A stretch of DNA of 6,625 nucleotides, taken from positions 1 through 6,625 of the forward strand of contig QIDJ01000088.1 in NCBI GenBank assembly GCA_003228395.1. The letters are read 5' to 3'. The notes beneath the pieces are model-generated. The model ran no database searches. It saw only the letters and a program-made list of their open reading frames with translations, and was not told the origin of the DNA. Shown here piece by piece: positions 1-6,625 of the stretch; within the stretch, counting starts at the first letter, position 1, and each line of letters begins with the position of its first letter. The DNA is from Flammeovirgaceae bacterium. GTDB taxonomy: Bacteria; Bacteroidota; Bacteroidia; Cytophagales; Cyclobacteriaceae. The translations under genes were made by a program, and so were the position numbers.

Positions 1-1850
1 CTGTCTTCATCCTGGGCCTTTTTAATATTTCTGTACCTGTAATCACCCTTTGTTAACTCTTTCAGCGTATGATTGCTCATCAAAAAGCTGAAAATGGCTT
101 CACTTTTATCGGTTTCTCTAAATCCTCTTAAAACAAGTTTTTGATTTTTCTTTATAAACCGTTCTTCATCATCAACTTTTAAATACCGGTATGTGATTTT
201 TTCCGTCCTTCCGTTCTTTGTCAGGTTCACCGGGGCGGTTTTGTTTTCCGGATCAATTTCCCAGATATCATACCTGTCATAAATAAGTATTTTTTCATCA
301 TTTCCGGTCCATGACGCAACACCGTAAGGCCTGGGATAGGTAGGGGTGTCATTTAATTCATAAAAGAAAGGCACGGTATTATTGTCGGTGATTTGATATA
401 ATTTTTTACTCTCAATGGCGTATGAAAACCAGGCGCTGTCTATATAATTATACCAGTACACATATTTTGCGGAAGGCGATAAGGAAGGATTACCCCTCAC
501 TTTAGTGGCAAACTTCTCAGACCGGCCAGAATTCAGATCAAGCAAATAATAATCAGAATAATACGGGTAGCCTTCCCATGAAATCAATTGCTGATAAGGT
601 GTGCGGTTAGTACCGAGCGCCATACCGGCATTGCCCTCATTTCCCGGGTTAACCGTTTCAATCAGTTCGCCACCCAACTGCACAATGGATAAATCCCCGG
701 TATGCACCACCGCCAGGTAGGACCTTTTCAGATCTTTTTCCTTATCCACTTTTTGCTGGGTATGCAGCCGGCCATCCGTATAACTCCAGATTTCCACCTT
801 TACAATTTCTTCTTCCAGCAGGGTAGTGTCCTGCACAATGGGCTCCGGGGCTGTGCCGAAATAGAGTTTCGAACCATCTTTCGAAAAATATGGTTTTTGA
901 TTTTCGCTTATCACCCAGCTTGCCGGTATGGATTCATTGCCATGCCGGGCAACCAGCTTCGCGCTGTCAAGCGTGGCATTCCAGTAATAAAGCCCAAATG
1001 GCCGAATTTGTACTTTTGTGGTATCGAGATCGGCAATAAATACCATCTGGCTCCCTTTTTCGTCCCATGCGAGCTGACTGAATTTCCCTTTTGTTCTGAA
1101 TGAAGGTATGAGTTTTTCTAACTCAAAATCATATACATATACACCGGGCAGAAACGTAGAATCATTTCCGGTTGACACAAATGCCAGCTTTTTCCCTTCT
1201 TTGGCAAATACATAATCGGTTACATACCTGAAGGTATCCTGTCTGGATGTTGTAAGGTTTCTGATGATGAGTTTATATCCATTGTTTTTATTTTCCTTTT
1301 TTCCTTTTTCGGGTTTTCCTTTTTTTTGTTCCTTTTCTTCTTTCTCTTTCTCTTCTTCTTTGCCATTTTCCTTTTTGCCTGCTTTTTCAGGTTCCGGTTG
1401 ATAGGCTATCCATCCGGCCCATTTTTCAGGAATTTTATGAGTTTTTACACGGGGTATTTTCACCAGGTCCTTTTTAAACATACTGTAAATAGCCAGCGTG
1501 TCTTTTGGCAGGTCATCTTTTTTTGTTTTTGCTTTTTTAAGTGCTTTCACCTCTTCAACCGCAGGGCTTATTTTAAACACTACATGCCTGGAGTCGAAGG
1601 TGATTGCCGGACTGGCGCCCCGTTTTTGACGTAGCAGCTCATTTCCTTTACTGTCTTTTATCAGCAGTGTAGGGTCGCCTTCCCCAACGGGCTTAAGGTA
1701 ATAACTGATCCAATTTCCATCACGGCTTATCTCGCTTCCGTTTATACTTTGCCATAAATCGTAAGCGTCATGATCGAGGACTTTTTTCTGGGCAATTGCT
1801 GAAAAACTGATGCCGCATAATAGGGTAAGGTAAAAAAGGATATTTTTCAT
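1..1850 (-). CDS. Secreted S9-family (prolyl oligopeptidase/DPP-like) serine peptidase, N-terminal part
   Basis: An open frame of 616 codons starts at ATG 1850-1848 and runs off the left edge without a stop. Residues 1-20 form a signal peptide (Lys2, hydrophobic core, AIA|Q cleavage after Ala20), so the protein is exported, probably to the periplasm. The rest resembles the beta-propeller of the large (about 900 residues) Bacteroidota S9 peptidases: YDLWQSI at 30-36, SRDGNWISYYLKP at 42-54, DDLPKDTLAIY at 112-122, then propeller-blade repeats such as FSKDGSKLYFGTAP (322-335), SPSAKYVYWYN (458-468) and NDEKILIYDRYDIWEID (517-533). A Lys/Glu-rich insert occupies about 155-190. The alpha/beta-hydrolase domain with the Ser-Asp-His triad would lie beyond the window, so catalytic competence cannot be judged. 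In this family the propeller gates access of short peptides to the active site. The gene starts 66 bp after the ABC gene ends and may be co-transcribed with it. Exact substrate specificity is unknown. Confidence 0.85.
   Translation of the reverse strand, partial: MKNILFYLTLLCGISFSAIAQKKVLDHDAYDLWQSINGSEISRDGNWISYYLKPVGEGDPTLLIKDSKGNELLRQKRGASPAITFDSRHVVFKISPAVEEVKALKKAKTKKDDLPKDTLAIYSMFKKDLVKIPRVKTHKIPEKWAGWIAYQPEPEKAGKKENGKEEEKEKEEKEQKKGKPEKGKKENKNNGYKLIIRNLTTSRQDTFRYVTDYVFAKEGKKLAFVSTGNDSTFLPGVYVYDFELEKLIPSFRTKGKFSQLAWDEKGSQMVFIADLDTTKVQIRPFGLYYWNATLDSAKLVARHGNESIPASWVISENQKPYFSKDGSKLYFGTAPEPIVQDTTLLEEEIVKVEIWSYTDGRLHTQQKVDKEKDLKRSYLAVVHTGDLSIVQLGGELIETVNPGNEGNAGMALGTNRTPYQQLISWEGYPYYSDYYLLDLNSGRSEKFATKVRGNPSLSPSAKYVYWYNYIDSAWFSYAIESKKLYQITDNNTVPFFYELNDTPTYPRPYGVASWTGNDEKILIYDRYDIWEIDPENKTAPVNLTKNGRTEKITYRYLKVDDEERFIKKNQKLVLRGFRETDKSEAIFSFLMSNHTLKELTKGDYRYRNIKKAQDED
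1281..1388 (-). other. Low-complexity Lys/Glu-rich segment inside the S9 peptidase
   Basis: Residues 155-190 of the peptidase are about 25 of 36 Lys or Glu, with Gly, Asn and Pro making up much of the rest, encoded by a nearly pure-purine coding strand. It separates the blade strand ending WIAY (147-150) from the next strand YKLIIRNL (192-199), so it is most simply a surface loop of the beta-propeller. The reading frame stays open across it. Variable charged loops at this place are, as I recall, usual in the family. Confidence 0.7.
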
Positions 1851-1879
1851 CTGTGCTTCATTTTAATGGTTCTATTGTT

Positions 1880-1910
1880 ATTTAAGCATTCAATCATTTA
1901 AGCATTCAAT
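1880..1910. repeat. Tandem 15-bp direct repeat between ABC and peptidase genes
   Basis: ATTTAAGCATTCAAT occurs at 1880-1894 and again, exactly, at 1896-1910, with one base between copies (period 16). It lies wholly in the 66-bp gap between the ABC stop (1917) and the peptidase start (1850), about 30 bp upstream of that start. It could be a short slippage duplication or a pair of protein-binding half-sites. A 16-bp period is about one and a half helical turns, so two bound proteins would lie on roughly opposite faces. I see no stem-loop terminator in this gap and no convincing promoter match. Confidence 0.8.
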
Positions 1911-1916
1911 ACAAAA

Positions 1917-4900
1917 TCAGTTGCGCTTCCAGTTAACGATTTTACGAAGTATGTCAAAATAAAGGGTCGCATACAGTACAATGCTCATCAGCCAGATAAA
2001 CATGATATTAAATACCGGCGTGGGGAAGAATTTGCCTGCAAAATACTTTTCAGCTACATAAAATTGTGTTCTGAAATCAAGCATATTAACCGGATCAGCC
2101 GGCGTCATATACACAGGACTTAATTTACGAATCAGCCGGCCATCCCGCTCCACAATACGGTTTTGTTCGGCAATGTTTTTTACAATATTTGATACACTTT
2201 CATTGCTATACGTCTCCCTGAGTTTTTCAAACTGTTTTTTCATCTCCGGGTCACCGGTTATTTTTCGCAAGATCACTTCCTTTTCAGCCACTGCCCGGTT
2301 GTGCTTTGAGTTATAAAAAGTCTTCAAAGCATCCAGAAACTTTTTTGTGGATGTAAAAACATCGGCATTGAATGTTTCGGGAAATAACTTATCCACGTCA
2401 GAAAATTTATCTGTACCAATAATCCTGAGTTCTTTTTTTATTTCATTACGAAGCACCCCCATATTATAATTATACGCCATCTTGTTATTATCGTCATTAT
2501 TTGTTTTGCCCAGTTGGTTGAAACAGTAGTCCAGTTTGGAATAAAGCTTTGGCAGGAAATACAGTTTTTTATATACGGCATCGGAAATTTTTTTATCTGT
2601 ATCGTAAAATATTTTCTCGAATTCATTGTCTTTAAACTGTGTAACCATGGTTGCTTCCATTGCCCATCTCGAGGCCATAACATCGCCGACCAGTGGTACC
2701 ACGGCTTCATTGCTAAGCAGGGGGTTCAGCTTGTCAAACTTTACCACAACACCCGAAAGTAAAAGCTGGGGAATTAGCAGAATAGGGATGAGAATATAAA
2801 TAGTAACTGCAGAATTGAATGCGGAGGAGATATTCAACCCCATCATATTTGCAAAAAAGGAGCAGGAGAAAAGGATGGCCCAATAGGGTAGAAACATTCC
2901 ATTTATCTCTAAAATACTGTTTCCGATTAGCACAAAGAGCAGCGTCTGAATGGCAGACAAGATCAGCAAAAGTACCACTTTTGACATCAGGTAGCTTCCT
3001 TTGCTCAGGTTCAGGAATTGTTCTCGCTTCTGGATTTTCCGGTCTTTGAATATTTCTTCTGCACTTACGGTCAGGCCCATAAACAGCGCAACGATAATAC
3101 TCATAAAGATATATGAAGGGATATTTTCGTTTTTTGAAAACATATACCCCGCAGAGATAGCCGTATCACCCGAGTAGTAGCGGACAATGAAGGCAAGCAG
3201 AAATGCCAGCAATGGCGCTTCGGCAAGGTTTATAATCATATACTGGCGGTTGCTGATTTTCGATAAGAAATCTCTTTTCAGAAACACCATAAACTGGCTG
3301 ATTTTACCCGGAATATTCAGCAAAGCGGGAGGTTTTTCATTTACAACTTCAATTTTTTTCGGTTGCTTGCGTTCTTCAAATTTCCGGTGCCAATGTTCCG
3401 GTGGAATTTTTCGATCCTTAGTAATTTTACCGTATTCGTCAACTACACGGGTTTCGATGATATTAAAAATCTGCTCCGGGTTCACATTACCACAAAGTTC
3501 ACACTGGCTTTCTTCTTTGTTGATGAGGTTGATCAGTTCCTTGAAATATACCACCGATTCGACGGGGTTGCCGTAAAAAATCTGATACCCGCCAACATCA
3601 AGGATGATGAGTTTGTCAAACATTTTAAAAATGTCGGATGAAGGCTGATGAATAACAACGAAAATGAGCTTTCCTTTAAACGAAAGCTCTTTTAGCAGGT
3701 CCATAATGTTTTCCGAATCGCGGGAAGACAACCCTGAAGTAGGCTCATCTACAAACAACACACCCGGTTCACGAAGCAATTCGAGTCCGATATTCAATCG
3801 CTTTCGCTGTCCCCCACTGATTGTTTTATCAAGCGGTGATCCCACCTTCAAATCTTTGGTTTCCGTTAATCCAAGATTCAGGAGTATTTTAGTTACCAGC
3901 TTATCCAGGTCTTCCTCAGACAGATCTTTAAAGCAAAGTTTACCTGCGTAGAACAAGTTTTGATAAACCGTCAGATCTTCTATCAGCAGGTCATCCTGTG
4001 GTACAAAACCAATAATACCTTTCGTTTTTTCTTTTCCATGGTGGATATCAACACCATTAATCCGGACGACTCCCTGAGTTGGTTTCTCGGCGCTATTAAG
4101 TACGTTTAGCAAGGTGGATTTGCCTGCTCCGCTGGCTCCCATAAGCCCGACTAGTCTGCCTGATTTCTCTGAAACATTGATGTCTCTGAGTCCAAGATTC
4201 CCATTAGGAAATTTAAAAAAGATGCCGGATGCTTCGAATGAGATAGGATTTTCAGTAGTGTGTTTAAGAAAAACAGATACAATGTCGCTGTAATAAACCG
4301 GCTCCATTCTACGTCCACGTATAGCCGATCCGGCAGGGAAAACCTTGATTTGTCCAGGTATTAGAATAATATTGTTAAGCAGGAGCTCGGCGCTTCCGAT
4401 GTATTTCAGGAAGTAGCTGTCACTACTTTCCACATGTATAAAAAAAATACAGCCATCGAGCCCCTCACGGATCCGAAAATGTACTTTATCCGGCAATGAT
4501 TCTGATTTATCGCTGAGGACAATGATTTTCTCACTGTTCATATCGCCCGGACTATCAGCTGAAATGAATGCTTTGAGTTCTTCTACTTCCTGTTTATCCG
4601 TATGTATGGCTTTGGCTATGGCGCTCACCAGATCATCTTCTTTTTTCGTGATAATACCGTCGGCGAGTATCAGTTCAATCAACTCCTTCAGCAATACTGT
4701 TTTTTGTTTTTTCGTAAGCTCGACATTGATCTTTTTGCAAAGTATCAGCAGTTCCTGCAATTCTTCGGTAACCTTTGCATCTCTGGCAATGACCTCAGCG
4801 CCCATTTTATCAAAATACGCCAGGTACCTCTGAACATTTTTCTGATTAAGGTGATGATTCAGAAACTCGACTACTTTATCACGTTCGGATTCAGTAATGC

Positions 4901-4961
4901 CATCTTCTTTAATTACCAGGATAAAAAGATCAAGAATGGCTTTTAGTAGCGCTTCACTCAT
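1917..4961 (-). CDS. ABCG-like ABC exporter with N-terminal TerB-like domain and large pre-TM6 loop
   Basis: A 1014-residue half-transporter with ATPase and permease on one chain, start ATG 4961-4959. Residues 1-135 are helical and TerB-like, with two acidic motifs (EDGITESE at 19-26, ADGIITKKE at 100-108). Residues 141-235 look beta-rich and end in YYSDI (223-227); I do not recognise the fold. The ATPase follows: Walker A GASGAGKS 275-282, Q-loop Gln322, signature SGGQ 382-385, Walker B with Asp405 and Glu406, H-loop His438, all intact. A linker carries CELC (487-490). Predicted membrane helices are at about 574-596, 616-634, 657-680, 687-707, 714-740 and 982-1003, the ABC-2/ABCG order of ATPase before membrane domain. 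The stretch 741-981 before the last helix is far longer than in usual ABCG proteins and is probably periplasmic. The protein sits in the inner membrane and probably dimerises. The substrate is unknown; lipid or envelope export is only an analogy. A terminator lies just upstream of the start. Confidence 0.9.
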   Translation of the reverse strand: MSEALLKAILDLFILVIKEDGITESERDKVVEFLNHHLNQKNVQRYLAYFDKMGAEVIARDAKVTEELQELLILCKKINVELTKKQKTVLLKELIELILADGIITKKEDDLVSAIAKAIHTDKQEVEELKAFISADSPGDMNSEKIIVLSDKSESLPDKVHFRIREGLDGCIFFIHVESSDSYFLKYIGSAELLLNNIILIPGQIKVFPAGSAIRGRRMEPVYYSDIVSVFLKHTTENPISFEASGIFFKFPNGNLGLRDINVSEKSGRLVGLMGASGAGKSTLLNVLNSAEKPTQGVVRINGVDIHHGKEKTKGIIGFVPQDDLLIEDLTVYQNLFYAGKLCFKDLSEEDLDKLVTKILLNLGLTETKDLKVGSPLDKTISGGQRKRLNIGLELLREPGVLFVDEPTSGLSSRDSENIMDLLKELSFKGKLIFVVIHQPSSDIFKMFDKLIILDVGGYQIFYGNPVESVVYFKELINLINKEESQCELCGNVNPEQIFNIIETRVVDEYGKITKDRKIPPEHWHRKFEERKQPKKIEVVNEKPPALLNIPGKISQFMVFLKRDFLSKISNRQYMIINLAEAPLLAFLLAFIVRYYSGDTAISAGYMFSKNENIPSYIFMSIIVALFMGLTVSAEEIFKDRKIQKREQFLNLSKGSYLMSKVVLLLILSAIQTLLFVLIGNSILEINGMFLPYWAILFSCSFFANMMGLNISSAFNSAVTIYILIPILLIPQLLLSGVVVKFDKLNPLLSNEAVVPLVGDVMASRWAMEATMVTQFKDNEFEKIFYDTDKKISDAVYKKLYFLPKLYSKLDYCFNQLGKTNNDDNNKMAYNYNMGVLRNEIKKELRIIGTDKFSDVDKLFPETFNADVFTSTKKFLDALKTFYNSKHNRAVAEKEVILRKITGDPEMKKQFEKLRETYSNESVSNIVKNIAEQNRIVERDGRLIRKLSPVYMTPADPVNMLDFRTQFYVAEKYFAGKFFPTPVFNIMFIWLMSIVLYATLYFDILRKIVNWKRN

Positions 4962-4982
4962 GGTTTATATATAATCTGCTAT

Positions 4983-5016
4983 AAAAAAAGGGATTGGAAA
5001 AATCATTTCCAACCCC
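4983..5016 (-). terminator. Rho-independent terminator after the lipoprotein gene
   Basis: Read on the minus strand, GGGGTTGGAAA (5016-5006) pairs along all 11 positions, one of them G-U, with TTTCCAATCCC (5000-4990) across a 5-nt loop, followed by seven T (4989-4983). This is a textbook intrinsic terminator. It starts 26 bp after the lipoprotein stop codon and its T-run ends 21 bp before the ABC start codon. It therefore ends lipoprotein transcripts and leaves very little room for a separate ABC promoter downstream of it, unless that promoter overlaps the hairpin or lies further upstream. Confidence 0.9.
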
Positions 5017-5042
5017 AATCTAAAGGAATTACCCGATAATGC

Positions 5043-5936
5043 TTATTCAATAATGTCATTTCTTATCTGAGCCACTTTTTCTCCGATCTTATTTAGTGTT
5101 TCATCATTAAGTAATTCGTTGCCCTTATTTTCTGCGAGTTTTTCTTCAATATTAAGGCTGGCATAAATGTCTTTAAGTTCTCCAAGTTCATTAGTAACAT
5201 CTGCAATTTTTCCCTCCTGCGGAACCGCATTGGCTAATCTCATCAGGTCATTAAGCGAATTGCGCTGTTCAAACACAACACGGATCAGAGGCGTTAAAAT
5301 CGTAAAACGGGCTTCCTCAGGCAGAAGTGTTTCCGGATAATGTTCGATAAGTTGCGTGGAAACATAAAGCCCTTCGATAAAACTCCCGATGGTCATCAGT
5401 GCAGCAATTTGTGACCGGTCATCATCCTTCAATAGCTGATCGGCGTCTTTTATACCCTGATTAATAATTGTATAGAGCGAATCTCTTGATCCGAGATTTT
5501 GTTCGAATCTTTCGAGCATTGCTACATCATATGCAGTGGTTGCCCCGATAAAATCAGCAAGTTTCTTCATAGAATTGAGGTAGTTTAAAGCCCCCTGGGT
5601 TTTTTCATATGAACTGAGATACCCGAGGTCTGCGGCATAAATACCCAGATTCATAGCGGCCACATCGAAAGTGGTTAAATACTGATCCACTTTTGTATGT
5701 GGGTTGATTAAACTTTCATTGAATTCAGCGCCTGTGGATTCAAGAAGCCATGGAATTTCAGCCGGAGGCGGAATATTGTATATGACCCCTTCCACGCTAC
5801 TTGCCACATCAGCAGACTGCTCCTGGGCAGCTTTAAATTCATCAGATTCAGCTCCTTCTTCCTGTTTTTTTGAACTACAGGCAACAATCCCTGCAACCAG
5901 GGCAATCATTAAAAATTGTATTAGATACTTTTTCAT
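5043..5936 (-). CDS. Helical lipoprotein of unknown function
   Basis: From ATG 5936-5934 this encodes 297 residues ending at TAA 5045-5043. The N-terminus is a lipoprotein signal: Lys2-Lys3, a hydrophobic core, and lipobox IVAC with lipidated Cys20. Ser21 gives no inner-membrane retention signal by the E. coli rule, so the outer membrane is a fair guess. A charged linker (22-48) leads to a mostly helical body. Motifs that look conserved are YNIPPPAEIPWLL (53-65), NLGIYAADLGYL (96-107), LNYLNSMKKLADFIG (117-131) and SFIEGLYVSTQLI (185-197). I associate it with a family of uncharacterised Bacteroidota lipoproteins of about 300 residues, but cannot name a function; no catalytic motif is visible. 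The frame extends upstream to TTG 5975, which has AAAGGA about 8 bases before it. The ATG is preferred because it gives a normal-length signal peptide. It lies upstream of the ABC exporter on the same strand, separated from it by a terminator. Confidence 0.85.
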   Translation of the reverse strand: MKKYLIQFLMIALVAGIVACSSKKQEEGAESDEFKAAQEQSADVASSVEGVIYNIPPPAEIPWLLESTGAEFNESLINPHTKVDQYLTTFDVAAMNLGIYAADLGYLSSYEKTQGALNYLNSMKKLADFIGATTAYDVAMLERFEQNLGSRDSLYTIINQGIKDADQLLKDDDRSQIAALMTIGSFIEGLYVSTQLIEHYPETLLPEEARFTILTPLIRVVFEQRNSLNDLMRLANAVPQEGKIADVTNELGELKDIYASLNIEEKLAENKGNELLNDETLNKIGEKVAQIRNDIIE

Positions 5937-6004
5937 AATCACACGCTTATATTTTGATTTCCCAAGTTTAATCAATTTTTACTTCCTTTAAAATATTGTT
6001 GTAA

Positions 6005-6021
6005 AATTCCGATCAGGAATT
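6005..6021 (-). other. Small inverted repeat between MFS and lipoprotein genes
   Basis: On the minus strand AATTCC (6021-6016) pairs perfectly with GGAATT (6010-6005) across a 5-nt loop, followed by only two further T. It lies 11 bp past the MFS stop codon. It may be a weak terminator or an mRNA 3'-end hairpin, but the stem is short and AT-rich and the T-run is poor. The rest of the 95-bp gap (5937-6031) holds an AAAGGAAG stretch and no promoter I would defend. Confidence 0.35.
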
Positions 6022-6031
6022 GCTCGAATCA

Positions 6032-6625
6032 TTATGCTTCTTTTGCTCCCGGATCTTTCACAAAGTGTACAAGTATTGCCGCAATAAACATACTAACTCC
6101 ACCTAAAACAAGTGCCAATATGGCTTTTCCGGCAAATACGCCCCCCACAAGCGGACCCAATATGCCTGCAGCAGTAATCTGAGGTATTACAATAAAAAAA
6201 TTAAAAATACCCATGTAAATTCCCATTTTATTTGAAGGAAGCGCATTTGTAAGAATCGCGTAAGGCATGGAAAGAATACCAGCCCAGGCAATTCCAATGC
6301 CTACCATGGAAAATAACAGTAAGTCAGGAGTTTTTATAAAATAAATTGAAATAAGCCCGACTCCCCCGGCAATAAGTGAAATGGCATGTACGGTTTTTCT
6401 GCTGGAATGCCGTGCCACAACAGGCAGCAGAAATGCTACTAATGCTGCAAATCCGTTATAAATCCCAAAGTTAAATCCTACCCAGTTAGCTCCTTCGTTA
6501 TACAGCGCAGAAGATGGATCGTCAGTGCCATATATATGTTGAGTGACGGCAGCCGTAGTGTATATCCACATGGAAAATAAAGCAAACCACGAGAAAAACT
6601 GAACCCAGGCAAGCTGCCGCATGGT
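6032..6625 (-). CDS. MFS sugar transporter, SLC45-like, C-terminal half
   Basis: The frame is open from the right edge to TAA 6034-6032; 197 codons are visible. The Met codon at 6622-6620 is internal, since the frame continues upstream through Thr into conserved transporter sequence. Counting from that Met, six hydrophobic helices lie at about 5-25, 46-69, 77-96, 102-122, 135-158 and 166-188, matching the second six-helix bundle of a twelve-helix MFS protein. Signature stretches are WFALFSMWIY (12-21), NEGANWVG (42-49), RHSSRKT (71-77, a basic cytoplasmic loop), GIAWAGILSMPYAIL (110-124) and NKMGIYMGIFNFFIVIPQI (131-149). These fit the SLC45/GPH-like proton-coupled sugar transporters often found beside maltose or starch genes in Bacteroidota. 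Sugar uptake across the inner membrane is therefore likely, with the exact sugar unknown. The N-terminal half and any sugar-utilisation genes lie outside the window. Confidence 0.87.
   Translation of the reverse strand, partial: TMRQLAWVQFFSWFALFSMWIYTTAAVTQHIYGTDDPSSALYNEGANWVGFNFGIYNGFAALVAFLLPVVARHSSRKTVHAISLIAGGVGLISIYFIKTPDLLLFSMVGIGIAWAGILSMPYAILTNALPSNKMGIYMGIFNFFIVIPQITAAGILGPLVGGVFAGKAILALVLGGVSMFIAAILVHFVKDPGAKEA

Noticed and set aside
702..1103. Plus-strand open frame of 133 codons
   Set aside because: It lies wholly opposite the peptidase, whose frame is continuous and family-like here; the antisense product shows no recognisable motif.
1326..1634. Plus-strand open frame encoding a Phe-rich peptide
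   Set aside because: It is the antisense of the Lys/Glu-rich tract of the peptidase; AAA/GAA codons read backwards give TTT/TTC. No homology-like features.
1851..1916. Terminator after the ABC gene
   Set aside because: The gap contains direct, not inverted, repeats and no T-run following a stem.
1912..1919. TGATTTTG on the minus strand as a -7 box for the peptidase gene
   Set aside because: It mismatches the invariant A, overlaps the ABC stop codon, and has no TTG at the right distance upstream.
2438..4946. Several open frames of 76-129 codons opposite or overlapping the ABC gene
   Set aside because: All are shadows of a 1014-codon gene with intact ATPase motifs and membrane helices; none has a credible start context or domain.
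5963..5970. TAAACTTG as a Bacteroidota -7 promoter box (TAnnTTTG) upstream of the lipoprotein
   Set aside because: One mismatch to the consensus and no TTG at the expected -33 spacing; such near-matches are common in AT-rich DNA.
6620..6622. ATG as the start of a 196-residue membrane protein
   Set aside because: The frame remains open to the window edge and the product is only the second half of an MFS transporter, so this Met is internal.

Overview
The window is a compact run of four genes, all on the minus strand, from what looks like a Bacteroidota (Bacteroidetes) chromosome. The evidence for this is moderately AT-rich DNA, mostly weak or absent Shine-Dalgarno sites, and four proteins that resemble families common in that phylum: a large S9-type peptidase, an ABCG-like exporter with a TerB-like N-terminus, a helical lipoprotein, and an SLC45-like MFS sugar transporter. 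All family calls come from reading the translated sequence; no database search was run.

In the direction of transcription (right to left) the layout is as follows. (1) 6625-6032 holds the C-terminal half of an SLC45-type MFS transporter, cut by the right edge. (2) 5936-5043 holds a 297-residue lipoprotein of unknown function. (3) 5016-4983 holds a strong rho-independent terminator. (4) 4961-1917 holds a 1014-residue ABC exporter with a TerB-like domain, an unassigned beta-rich domain, an ABC ATPase, a CxxC linker, six membrane segments and a very large loop before the last one. (5) 1911-1880 carries a tandem 15-bp direct repeat. (6) 1850-1 holds the signal peptide and beta-propeller part of a secreted S9-family peptidase, cut by the left edge before the catalytic domain.

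The genes could form one leaky operon (gaps of 95, 81 and 66 bp), but the terminator between the lipoprotein and ABC genes argues for at least two units or for attenuation. No shared pathway is evident. The MFS protein fits sugar uptake, the peptidase fits periplasmic peptide breakdown, and the lipoprotein and ABC exporter are envelope proteins without a known substrate. The item most worth following up is the architecture of the ABC protein and its lipoprotein neighbour. I saw no RNA genes, CRISPR arrays, insertion sequences or plus-strand genes.
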